A DNA stretch of 64,000 nt from an uncultured Prevotella sp. (GTDB lineage: Bacteria > Bacteroidota > Bacteroidia > Bacteroidales > Bacteroidaceae): the NCBI GenBank assembly GCA_937889855.1, contig CALBYK010000160.1, positions 1-64,000 of the forward strand. The letters are read 5' to 3'. The notes beneath the pieces are model-generated. The model saw only the letters and a list, made by a program, of their open reading frames with translations, was not told the origin of the DNA and searched no databases. The translations under genes were made by a program, and so were the position numbers. This document shows, piece after piece, positions 53,519 through 64,000 of this stretch; the stretch's first letter is position 1, and each line of letters begins with the position of its first letter.

Positions 53519-53567
53519 CGGCATTACACGAGTTTTAAATCTCGTGTAATGCCGTTAATTTCTTTCT
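53519..53567 (+). terminator. Hairpin terminator after flotillin
   Basis: CGGCATTACACGAG (53519-53532) pairs perfectly with CTCGTGTAATGCCG (53541-53554); T-rich but interrupted tail (TTAATTTCTTTC). Confidence 0.8.
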
Positions 53568-53576
53568 GATTTTTTG

Positions 53577-53584
53577 TACCTTTG
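53577..53584 (+). promoter_or_regulatory. -7 element of the NCS2 permease
   Basis: TACCTTTG fits TAnnTTTG, 29 bp before the start codon; -33 position holds GTTA. Confidence 0.5.
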
Positions 53585-53613
53585 TCCCCATATTCATAAT
53601 ATTTATTAACGTC

Positions 53614-54924
53614 ATGTCAAATTCAGCAGAAAATCTCTACCAACTTGACGGTAGAGTGCCGTTGGGGAAAGCCCTTCCTTTCGGTCTTCAGCATGTGCTG
53701 GCAATGTTTGTCAGCAACATCGCGCCGATAATGATCCTTGCCAGTGCCATCGGACTGGACAAGTCGGTTAGTGCGGTGCTCATCCAGAACTGTATGGTGA
53801 TTGCCGGTATCGGCACGCTCGTGCAGCTCTATCCTGTGTGGCGCGTCGGCTCGCGCCTGCCTATCGTGATGGGCATTTCGTTCACGTTCCTCTCGCTCGC
53901 CATCAGCATCGGTGGGGCCTACGGCATGGGTACGCTCATCGGCGCCGTCATCGTGGGCGGTGTGCTTGAGGGATTGCTCGGACTCTTCGCCAAGTATTGG
54001 ATAAAGCTCATTCCGCATGTGGTGGCAGCCACCGTCGTCACGGCAATCGGCTTTTCTCTTCTGCCAGTTGGCGCAAATTCATTCGCCGGAGGTCAGGGCG
54101 CTGCCGATTTCGGCAGTCTAAACAACTGGATTGTCGGCAGTGTCACGCTTCTTGCCTGCCTCCTTTGCCAGGTTTTCGCCAAAGGCTTTCTTCGTTCGCT
54201 CTCCGTTCTTGTAGGACTTATCGTCGGCTACATTCTCGCCCTATTCATGGGAATGGTCGACTACAGCGGACTCACTGGAATTTCAATCATAGCTCTTCCT
54301 AAGCTGCTTCCTTTCACACCCGAGTTCAACATCGGAGCCATTCTATCCGTCACTGCCGTATATCTTGTTTCAGCCACAGAGACTATCGGCGACACTTCTG
54401 CCCTCTGTAACAGTGCCTTGAAGCGCAATCCTCACAAGAAGGAGATGGGTGCCGCCATCTGCTGCGACGGTTTTGTAAGCTCCGTGTCTGGACTTTTCGG
54501 TTGTACGCCAATCACATCATTCAGCCAGAACGTGGGCCTGGCAGCCATGTCGGGCGTTGTCAACCGATTCACCATCGGTGTGGGAGCCGTGGTGATGATT
54601 CTCGGCGGTGTGTTCCCGGCAGTGGGCTACGTGCTGACGACAATTCCGCAGTCGGTGCTCGGCGGCTGCACCATCATGATGTTCGGCAGCATCCTCTATG
54701 CCGGATTCGGCATGATGGCACGCTCGGGATTCTCGCAGCGCAATATGATTATCGTGAGCCTCTCGCTCTCGGTGGGTCTCGGCTTCACCCAGGCAACCGG
54801 TATGTTCGCCATCTTCCCCGAGATTGTGCGCACGGTGTTTGCCGACAACTGCGTGGCAGTGGTGTTCCTGCTCGCCGTGGTGCTCAACCTGCTGTTGCCT
54901 AAGGAGAAAGAAATAGCAGAGTGA
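53614..54924 (+). CDS. NCS2 family uracil-xanthine permease
   Basis: The 436-residue transporter has about 14 helices. Substrate-site features are VSATETIGDTSALCNSAL in helix 8 (about 249-266, with the key Glu) and TSFSQNVGLAAMSGVVNRF in helix 10 (about 301-319; the QN-x-G signature). QHVLAMFVSNIAPIMI in helix 1 is also typical. It should import xanthine, uric acid or uracil with protons or Na+. Helix 8 resembles the purine branch more than the uracil branch. Monocistronic. Confidence 0.9.
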   Translation: MSNSAENLYQLDGRVPLGKALPFGLQHVLAMFVSNIAPIMILASAIGLDKSVSAVLIQNCMVIAGIGTLVQLYPVWRVGSRLPIVMGISFTFLSLAISIGGAYGMGTLIGAVIVGGVLEGLLGLFAKYWIKLIPHVVAATVVTAIGFSLLPVGANSFAGGQGAADFGSLNNWIVGSVTLLACLLCQVFAKGFLRSLSVLVGLIVGYILALFMGMVDYSGLTGISIIALPKLLPFTPEFNIGAILSVTAVYLVSATETIGDTSALCNSALKRNPHKKEMGAAICCDGFVSSVSGLFGCTPITSFSQNVGLAAMSGVVNRFTIGVGAVVMILGGVFPAVGYVLTTIPQSVLGGCTIMMFGSILYAGFGMMARSGFSQRNMIIVSLSLSVGLGFTQATGMFAIFPEIVRTVFADNCVAVVFLLAVVLNLLLPKEKEIAE

Positions 54925-54934
54925 TTATCTTGAC

Positions 54935-55000
54935 AAAGTTATCTTTACATATAGTAGGAGGGTATGGCATCCTTGCCATACCCTCTTATAGATTGCCGCT
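54935..55000. repeat. Family C element with hairpin, also a possible terminator
   Basis: ATCTTTACATATAGTAGGAG leads into a perfect 12-bp stem GAGGGTATGGCA/TGCCATACCCTC (54958-54985) and then GATTGCCGCTTATATATAAA. The flanks match those around 41919-42019 although the hairpin core differs. Confidence 0.75.
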
Positions 55001-55063
55001 TATATATAAATATGATTATAATCATATACTTAATAATATAAAAATCTTTAATTAGACTTATTT

Positions 55064-58000
55064 ATGGAAAAATTGGACATTATGCTTTGCGCGATGATGC
55101 TCGGCACCACCACAGCTATGGCACAAGTGCAGTTTACCTCCTTGTCCGACCAAGGTGTAGTGAAGAATGTCTCGCCTAATGGAGTGTATGTTGTCGGCAA
55201 TGCCGGCAGTTATGGTGACGATGCTTTGTCGTCGTTTGTATGGAATTCGACAACCGGTGATTTGAGTTGGAACACCAATTCTGATGACGATGATAACAGT
55301 GGTCAGTTCCTCGGTGTGAACGACAATGGATGCATCGTCGGTTCAATGAAGGACAAGAACCTGAAACGTGATTATCCTGCAACCGACTGGAGCGATGCCT
55401 ATACACTGACATTCCGTTCTGCTGCCTTGTGGAAAAACGGAACGGTGACCAAACTGGGTGTCGGCGACTTGACGGCCGACGACTTCGACGAGGATGGTGA
55501 CGGCAGTTATGCTGTTGCGGTGTCTGCTGATGAGTCGGTGGTGGCTGGTTATATATATAAGTACTATATGCCGACTGTCCCGTGTGGGTGGAAGTGGAAC
55601 GCAACCGACTCTAAGTATGAGTATTTCAACTATAAGGTTCCTTCAGGTGCGATAGGCTCCGTCAACGCTCTTTCAGCTGATGGCAACGTAGCTGCGGGAG
55701 TGATAAGCTATGGTGGCGTAAAGCGCCCCGTAGTGTGGACATCGACCGACCAGAATCCTAAGGAGCTGCTGCTCGGCATGGAGGCTTCATCGTCCGCCAT
55801 CTGGGATGCCAGTGCTACATCAGTAAGCGCAAGCGGAAAGTATGTGTTGTTGTATATCACAGGTCCAAAGTCGCACATGGCTTTGTATGACACAACGACC
55901 GGCAACTATACGGAAGTGCCTGTGGAGAATGTGAGCAGCCTTAAGACGCTGGCTGTAGACGACAATGGAAACTTCTTCTGCCGCATATCCAACAGCATTG
56001 ACTATACAGATAAGACTTTCTACTACTCGTTCGCTGACAAGTCGCTCATTGCCTTGGAGTATTTTGCCAGTGTGTATGCGCCAGGTGTCGATGCAAAACT
56101 TTATAATGAAAGTTCAATACCGGCGGCAGTGTCGGCTGACGGTACGGTGGTCATAGGCAACGACTCCCGCGACAATTCTTCATGGTGCCTCAAGCGCAAT
56201 CTCGAGGGTGTAGTGGCTCCAACTGCAAGTAATGTGGAAACCCACTTCACAGGTGTCGGTAAGATGGCTGTCACCTACGACAAGGTTGCAGATATACCAG
56301 AAGGTCTGACATTGAAGTCGTACGATCTCTATGTCGATAATGATAAAGAGGCAAGCAATGCTGCCGACAAGAGCGCGCGCTTTGACATCGAGTTGGAAGC
56401 CGGCTCACACAGCATGTTTGTCAAGGCGGTATACGACAAGGACGGCAAGGAAGTGGAGTCGGACAAGTCGGCCGAGGTGAAAGTGGCAGTGCCCGACTCA
56501 TACTCTATGCCTCTGAGGGAGAACTTCGAGTCGTCAAGCTTCGACTCCAATTTCTGGACGCGCGAGCTTGTGGATGGCAATAGCAGCGAGGTGCTCTTGT
56601 GGAACGTGTCGGGAGGCGACTATCAGGACAACACCTATTTCGCCAATGTCACCAACACAGCCTACAGCCCTTACAAGGCAACGCTCACATCGCGCTTCAT
56701 CAGCGCCGACAAGGACGGCAAGGCTCCTTACCTCACATTCTATGCGATGCGCAAGGATGTGAACACTGTGCAGCAGAATCTTAATTCGGACGCTCTTTCT
56801 GTTGAATATTCCACTGACGGCGAGACATGGAACGCGCTCCGCACAATATGGGCAGACGAGACTAATATGTATAACTGGGCATTCTACCGCGTAGACCTCA
56901 AGGATCTTGCCGGTAAGGACTTCCAGTTGCGTTTTGTGGCAAGTGGTGATGGATTTGCCACATTGCGCTGGGCTCTCGACTATATCAATGTGGACACCGA
57001 ATATAGCGGTGCCACTCCCGAAGGCGTGCGCCTCGTCAAGAACGGCAACTCTGCCAAGGTGGAGTGGAAGAACAACATAGGTGCCTATGAGGTGAGTCGT
57101 CTGAACAACTCAAACGTCATAACCGACTATAACGTGGGCAACGGCGGTAGTCCGATGATGACGGCTGTTGATTTCCCAGCCGACAAGATGAAGGATTATG
57201 TTGGGATGTGCATCACTTCTGTAAGCGACTTCATCTACGACGCGCCCAACTATTATGGCGGCGAGACCAACAACACTAAAGCCGAGGTCTTTGTCTATGC
57301 CGACGGCGAGAAGGTGGCTACTGGCAAATTTGCCGACGACTGCGCAACGGAAGCCACAAGTTCTGTGGCTCCTCTCGATAAGGCAGTTAAGATAGAGGCA
57401 GGCAAGAGCTATCGCGTTGCTGTGCGAATATACGACTATGATGCAGACCAGACTCCGCTCTATTATCAGTCGGGCAATACCAATCCCGAATACAAGACAG
57501 GTGAGACCGACCTCTATTCGGAGGACGAAGGCGTGACATGGAGTACTATATATGAGTTCAACAAGGATGACAACGATCCTAACCGTGCCTATTGCGTATG
57601 GCCTATACGCATTAACATCACAGAGGATGCCATTCTGCCTGAGGCTTCGCGTCTCAATGGCAACCTTGTGGCATGCAATGTGCTGGAGAACGGCGAGTCG
57701 GTGAACACCTTGCCGGTGTATGCAGCCAACAGCAGCTATGTTGTCGACAACTATGTAGAGGGAGCCGAGTATCGTGTGCAGGCCTTCTACAACGACTGCA
57801 GCGTGTCGGCGGAGTCGGATGCCGCGTCGGTGGTTGTCACCGCTATCAGTGCAAACCGCTTAGGTGGAAATATAGGTGTGGCTGTCGATGCTGTAGGCAA
57901 GACTATCGCTGTCAACGGTCGCTTCGACAATGCAACGGTTGTTGATGTTGCCGGCAATGTGTTGCTGACAACTTCGTCTTCAGTGATTAATACTAATAGC

Positions 58001-58075
58001 CTTCCTGCCGGTGTATATATACTTAATGTAGTGAAGGACGGCAAGAAGAATGTGTATAAGGTTGCCGTAAAGTAA
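55064..58075 (+). CDS. Secreted HAF-repeat/choice-of-anchor-J protein with T9SS sorting domain
   Basis: The 1003-residue protein has a signal peptide (about 1-21, ...TTTAMAQ) and an N-terminal region (about 25-375) of HAF-like repeats, recognisable as AVSADESVVAGY, ALSADGNVAAGV and AVSADGTVVIGN, probably forming a propeller. A Fn3-like module follows. A choice-of-anchor-J jelly roll spans about 480-650 (ENFESSSFDSNFW, RWALDYINVD), followed by a further beta region to about 925. The C-terminus (about 930-1003; VDVAGNVLL, LPAGVYILNVVKDGKKNVYKVAVK) is a type A T9SS sorting domain. No catalytic motif seen. A surface adhesin role is likely. Confidence 0.8.
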   Translation: MEKLDIMLCAMMLGTTTAMAQVQFTSLSDQGVVKNVSPNGVYVVGNAGSYGDDALSSFVWNSTTGDLSWNTNSDDDDNSGQFLGVNDNGCIVGSMKDKNLKRDYPATDWSDAYTLTFRSAALWKNGTVTKLGVGDLTADDFDEDGDGSYAVAVSADESVVAGYIYKYYMPTVPCGWKWNATDSKYEYFNYKVPSGAIGSVNALSADGNVAAGVISYGGVKRPVVWTSTDQNPKELLLGMEASSSAIWDASATSVSASGKYVLLYITGPKSHMALYDTTTGNYTEVPVENVSSLKTLAVDDNGNFFCRISNSIDYTDKTFYYSFADKSLIALEYFASVYAPGVDAKLYNESSIPAAVSADGTVVIGNDSRDNSSWCLKRNLEGVVAPTASNVETHFTGVGKMAVTYDKVADIPEGLTLKSYDLYVDNDKEASNAADKSARFDIELEAGSHSMFVKAVYDKDGKEVESDKSAEVKVAVPDSYSMPLRENFESSSFDSNFWTRELVDGNSSEVLLWNVSGGDYQDNTYFANVTNTAYSPYKATLTSRFISADKDGKAPYLTFYAMRKDVNTVQQNLNSDALSVEYSTDGETWNALRTIWADETNMYNWAFYRVDLKDLAGKDFQLRFVASGDGFATLRWALDYINVDTEYSGATPEGVRLVKNGNSAKVEWKNNIGAYEVSRLNNSNVITDYNVGNGGSPMMTAVDFPADKMKDYVGMCITSVSDFIYDAPNYYGGETNNTKAEVFVYADGEKVATGKFADDCATEATSSVAPLDKAVKIEAGKSYRVAVRIYDYDADQTPLYYQSGNTNPEYKTGETDLYSEDEGVTWSTIYEFNKDDNDPNRAYCVWPIRINITEDAILPEASRLNGNLVACNVLENGESVNTLPVYAANSSYVVDNYVEGAEYRVQAFYNDCSVSAESDAASVVVTAISANRLGGNIGVAVDAVGKTIAVNGRFDNATVVDVAGNVLLTTSSSVINTNSLPAGVYILNVVKDGKKNVYKVAVK

Positions 58076-58090
58076 TCTTGCGGAAGATGT

Positions 58091-58171
58091 AACTGGGAGA
58101 GGGGCGTATCGTCCCCGACATTGCAGAATCATACGCTTGCGTGTCGGGGATGGGACGCCCCTCTCACAGTT
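58091..58171. repeat. Paired REP palindromes, family A variant
   Basis: Two diverged palindromes (58091-58120 and 58141-58171) face each other as in the 160-bp RAYT-flanking units but with a 20-nt spacer. The stretch 58076-58662 holds no gene. It also has a weak hairpin TCAGAC/GTCTGA with a T-rich tail at 58270-58300. Confidence 0.75.
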
Positions 58172-58622
58172 TATAATTAATAATGATAGTGCATTAACTA
58201 ATAATATTGAGAAAAATTCTCAACAATACGACCACAACAGAACTTGCCATTATACATAAATCCCATAATTCAGACCTCAATGCAAGTCTGAGGCTTTTCT
58301 GTCTTCTTCTACTTAAGTTGACTGACAATATGGTGCTAATCCATATAAAGCAAATAAAAACAGCATGTAAAAATGTACATCCAGATTGCATTTGTCACAT
58401 ACATAATTAAGCCACTTATGCAAAAGGCGATAGATATCCATTCATGCAATATTTTCATCGTGTTTAGTTGATACTTGGTTAGTCTTGCCACGGACTTTAT
58501 CGGGTGAGCCGAACATTGCTTTGAGAAAAATTTAACGGACTATTGATAATTATCTACAAGTTTCCATAAATCACTTTCTAATCACATGCAATATCATTTT
58601 CTCCGCAAATTTACGGAGAATA

Positions 58623-58659
58623 AATTGGGAGAGGGGGCGTTTCGCCCCCTCTCCCAATT
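58623..58659. repeat. REP hairpin, family A, after the beta-galactosidase stop
   Basis: A perfect 17-bp stem AATTGGGAGAGGGGGCG/CGCCCCCTCTCCCAATT with a 3-nt loop, 3 bp from the TAA of the minus-strand gene. It could stabilise or end that transcript. Confidence 0.85.
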
Positions 58660-58662
58660 ATG

Positions 58663-61845
<3,183 letters not shown>

Positions 61846-61860
61846 TTAGGCTTTTGGCTA

Positions 61861-61868
61861 CAAAATTA
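61861..61868 (-). promoter_or_regulatory. -7 element of the beta-galactosidase gene
   Basis: TAATTTTG on the minus strand, 37 bp before the start codon. Confidence 0.45.
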
Positions 61869-61965
61869 CGGAAAATAAGTGATATGCGTGCATTAACGAG
61901 GCGCTAATGAACTAAAACTGTGCCATAAATGAATTATAAATGGTAGGTTTACGTGCCGAAAAGTG

Positions 61966-61973
61966 TAACTTTG
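61966..61973 (+). promoter_or_regulatory. -7 element of the M16 peptidase gene
   Basis: TAACTTTG, 26 bp before the start at 62000. It excludes the longer in-frame start at 61940. Confidence 0.5.
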
Positions 61974-61999
61974 CACTCGATAAAACAACAACATTGAAT

Positions 62000-63244
62000 A
62001 TGAACTATAATACACATACGCTCAGCAACGGACTGCGCGTCATACATCTGCCGTCCCAGTCGCCCGTGGTCTACTGCGGTTATGCCGTGGCTGCCGGCAC
62101 ACGCGACGAGGAGCCCGGTCGCGAGGAAGGCATGGCGCATTTCTGCGAGCACATGACATTCAAGGGCACCTCACACCGCACGTCTATGAATATCCTCGGC
62201 TATCTTGAGAGTGTAGGCGGTGACCTAAACGCCTTCACCAACAAAGAGGAGACCGTCTATCATGCAGCCGTGCTCAAGGACAACATCAACCGTGCCGTGG
62301 ACCTCTTGACCGACATAGTGTTCCATTCAACATATCCACAGGCGGAGATTGACAAGGAGGTGGAGGTGATTGTTGATGAGATAGAAAGCTACAACGACTC
62401 GCCTTCCGAACTCGTGTACGACCTCTTTGAGAACGCCATATACCAGGGCCATCCACTCGGCCACAACATCCTCGGTACAGCAGAGCAGCTCCGCACCTAT
62501 ACCACTGAGGATGCGCTGCGCTTCACGCGCCGGTTCTATAATCCGGGCAACAGTGTGTTCTTTGCCTATGGCGACGTTGACTTTGGCAAACTGGTGCGCT
62601 TGTTAGAGCGCAGCTTCTCCCGGAACGTCGGTCTTCCGTCCGACGCACATGCAGCTGACGCACAATCGTCCGACGTTCCATTGCCACCATACGAGACGCA
62701 GGACATAGAGCGCCACATGGACACGCATCTTGCACACGTGATGCTCGGCAACCGTGCCTATGACGTTCACGACGACCGGCGCATCGCCCTGTATCTGCTC
62801 AACAACATACTTGGTGGACCTGGCATGAACGCCCGGCTCAACATATCACTGCGCGAGCGTCACGCCCTTGTATACACCGTGGAGAGTATAATGCAGAGCT
62901 ACTCGGACACAGGATTATGGGCTGTTTACTTCGGCTGCGACCCTAGAAATGTGAATAAATGCCTAAAGCTGATACGCCGCGAACTCGACAAAGTTATGGA
63001 GCGCCCGCTTTCCGCCGCGCAACTGTGTGCCGCCAAGAAGCAGATACGTGGGCAGATAGGCATTGCGTGCGATTCGCGCGAGTCGTTCGCTCTCGACTTT
63101 GCCAAGGGCTATCTGCACTATGGATGGAAAAAAGACGTCACCTCGCTGTGTGATAAAATCGACGCCCTTACACCTGCCGACTTGCAGCGCGTGGCACAGG
63201 ATACATTCGCCGAGGAAAATCTCACGCGGCTTGTGATTAGATAA
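62000..63244 (+). CDS. M16 family zinc peptidase
   Basis: The 414-residue protein is a single-unit M16B peptidase. The zinc motif HFCEH has His47, Glu50 and His51; the third ligand Glu lies in the EVEVIVDEIESYNDSPSE helix near 118-127. The second half carries the inactive-domain signature GGPGMNARLNISLRERHALVYTVES. No signal peptide, so likely cytoplasmic, forming homodimers that degrade peptides. ATG at 62000 is set by the -7 element at 61966. Confidence 0.93.
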   Translation: MNYNTHTLSNGLRVIHLPSQSPVVYCGYAVAAGTRDEEPGREEGMAHFCEHMTFKGTSHRTSMNILGYLESVGGDLNAFTNKEETVYHAAVLKDNINRAVDLLTDIVFHSTYPQAEIDKEVEVIVDEIESYNDSPSELVYDLFENAIYQGHPLGHNILGTAEQLRTYTTEDALRFTRRFYNPGNSVFFAYGDVDFGKLVRLLERSFSRNVGLPSDAHAADAQSSDVPLPPYETQDIERHMDTHLAHVMLGNRAYDVHDDRRIALYLLNNILGGPGMNARLNISLRERHALVYTVESIMQSYSDTGLWAVYFGCDPRNVNKCLKLIRRELDKVMERPLSAAQLCAAKKQIRGQIGIACDSRESFALDFAKGYLHYGWKKDVTSLCDKIDALTPADLQRVAQDTFAEENLTRLVIR

Positions 63245-63280
63245 CTAAAGTCTTGAATTTAAGTGAAAAGTTATATGAAT

Positions 63281-63330
63281 GAAGAGGGTAAAGTCTTGAT
63301 TTTGTATTTTGACTTTACCCTCTTCTTTTT
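63281..63330. terminator. Bidirectional terminator between M16 peptidase and RNase H
   Basis: GAAGAGGGTAAAGTC (63281-63295) pairs perfectly with GACTTTACCCTCTTC (63311-63325), followed by five T on the plus strand; the convergent RNase H gene can use it in reverse. Confidence 0.9.
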
Positions 63331-63790
63331 ATCCCTTGCGCCCGAAGTCGGCCGGTACTTCTCCCCACTTCCTCGTTTCCCATTTCACCACGGGATTCTT
63401 TATTTGGTGGGTGCGTAGCCATGCTTCCGCTCGCGCTATTATTTGGTATAGCTGCTCTGTCTGCTGTGTGCGTGCAAGCTTGGTCTTGCATTGCCGTTTC
63501 TGCACCCACAGAATGGCGTTGTGTGAGTCGCTGTATATTGTCTTGCCCGTGATGCCCTGCTTGTCGAGTAGTGCGAGGGCATGCACTATGGCGAGAAACT
63601 CGCCTATGTTGTTGGTGCCGTGCACGGGGCCGAAGTGAAACACTTGCGCCCCGGTGGCGAGGTCAATCGCCTGATATTCCATCGGTCCAGGATTGCCAGA
63701 GCACGCGGCGTCTACAGCCCATGCGTTGGCTGTCACTTCCATCGGTAGCGGGAGCACCGTGTCGTGGCGGTAGTCGGGAGGATTTTGCAT
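63329..63790 (-). CDS. Ribonuclease H-like protein
   Basis: The 153-residue protein has an RNase H fold with the four catalytic acids in place: Asp27 (AVDAACSGNPG), Glu64 (NNIGEFLAI), Asp88 (TIYSDSHNAI) and Asp148 (PADFGRK). It lacks the N-terminal RNA:DNA-binding (viroplasmin-like) domain of many Bacteroidota RNase H1 proteins. It should cut RNA in RNA:DNA hybrids. ATG at 63790 is preferred over an in-frame TTG at 63796. Confidence 0.85.
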   Translation of the reverse strand: MQNPPDYRHDTVLPLPMEVTANAWAVDAACSGNPGPMEYQAIDLATGAQVFHFGPVHGTNNIGEFLAIVHALALLDKQGITGKTIYSDSHNAILWVQKRQCKTKLARTQQTEQLYQIIARAEAWLRTHQIKNPVVKWETRKWGEVPADFGRKG

Positions 63791-63836
63791 TGTCAAATTG
63801 GAAATTACAAGTTGTGAGTTAGGAATTGCTGATTCC

Positions 63837-64000
63837 TTATACCATGAACATTATTATCACCTGCGCTATTATCACGCGTATGAACATGCCCAGCGGATAA
63901 ACCGACGTGTAGGCCACGGCGGCGCGGTCGCTGTGTATAGTCTCGTTGGCATAGCTCAGAGCCATGGGGTTGGCCATGGCACCGCAGAGCAGGCCGCAGA
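63837..64000 (-). CDS. C-terminus of an AspT/YidE/YbjL-type transporter (partial)
   Basis: The last 54 codons of a gene that continues beyond the window. The end reads GLLCGAMANPMALSYAN, then VAYTSVYPLGMFIRVIIAQVIIMFMV before TAA. This Gly-rich loop and final helix match the C-terminal duplicated half of aspartate:alanine-exchanger/YidE/YbjL transporters. Substrate cannot be given. Confidence 0.7.
   Translation of the reverse strand, partial: CGLLCGAMANPMALSYANETIHSDRAAVAYTSVYPLGMFIRVIIAQVIIMFMV

Overview
The window looks like the chromosome of a Bacteroidota bacterium, most likely of the Prevotella group. The evidence is a SusC/SusD pair, two large secreted proteins with type IX secretion (T9SS) C-terminal sorting domains, Asp-rich lipoprotein export signals, and many promoters of the Bacteroidota form TTTG-N19/20-TAnnTTTG. 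No tRNA, rRNA or CRISPR array was found.

Region 1-8.5 kb: the tail of a DUF4143 ATPase; a two-gene redox operon (a membrane FMN-binding/4Fe-4S protein followed by a membrane-anchored nitroreductase-flavin reductase fusion); an hsp20 gene behind a textbook sigma-54 site; a RAYT transposase bracketed by 160-bp direct repeats carrying REP palindromes; ptb-buk (acyl-phosphate ATP generation); and a THUMP-like methyltransferase. Region 8.7-21 kb: a GNAT-like gene overlapping parE, an S41 protease, an isolated SusC/SusD pair and a P-type calcium ATPase. Region 21-30.4 kb: a surface lipoprotein with a DP-rich linker, a 1431-residue T9SS protein, another lipoprotein and an Rpn-type PD-(D/E)XK nuclease with in-frame tandem repeats.

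Region 30.5-36.8 kb: a complete czc/cus-type heavy-metal efflux operon on the minus strand (small His-rich protein, adaptor, RND pump, TolC channel). Region 37-39.5 kb: DUF2851 and ruvB. Region 39.6-48.3 kb is accessory: a DUF4160/DUF2442 pair, an AAA-ATPase/PD-(D/E)XK gene, an AT-rich PDDEXK_4 nuclease, gene remnants, a second DUF4143 ATPase, an unrecognised protein, EcsC with a small partner, a MITE-like element, and a frameshifted HTH antitoxin that still has intact paired operators. ComM (48.4 kb) and a second Rpn nuclease follow.

Region 51.3-64 kb: a NfeD-like/flotillin pair, an NCS2 nucleobase permease, a second T9SS protein (1003 residues), an exported GH2 beta-galactosidase, an M16 peptidase, RNase H, and the C-terminus of an AspT/YidE-type transporter running off the end.

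The most distinctive feature is the density of palindromic intergenic repeats: at least three families (GGGAGAGGGGGCG type, GGCGGAGGTCTCCGG type, and ATCTTTACATATAG-flanked hairpins), often placed directly after stop codons, together with one resident RAYT.
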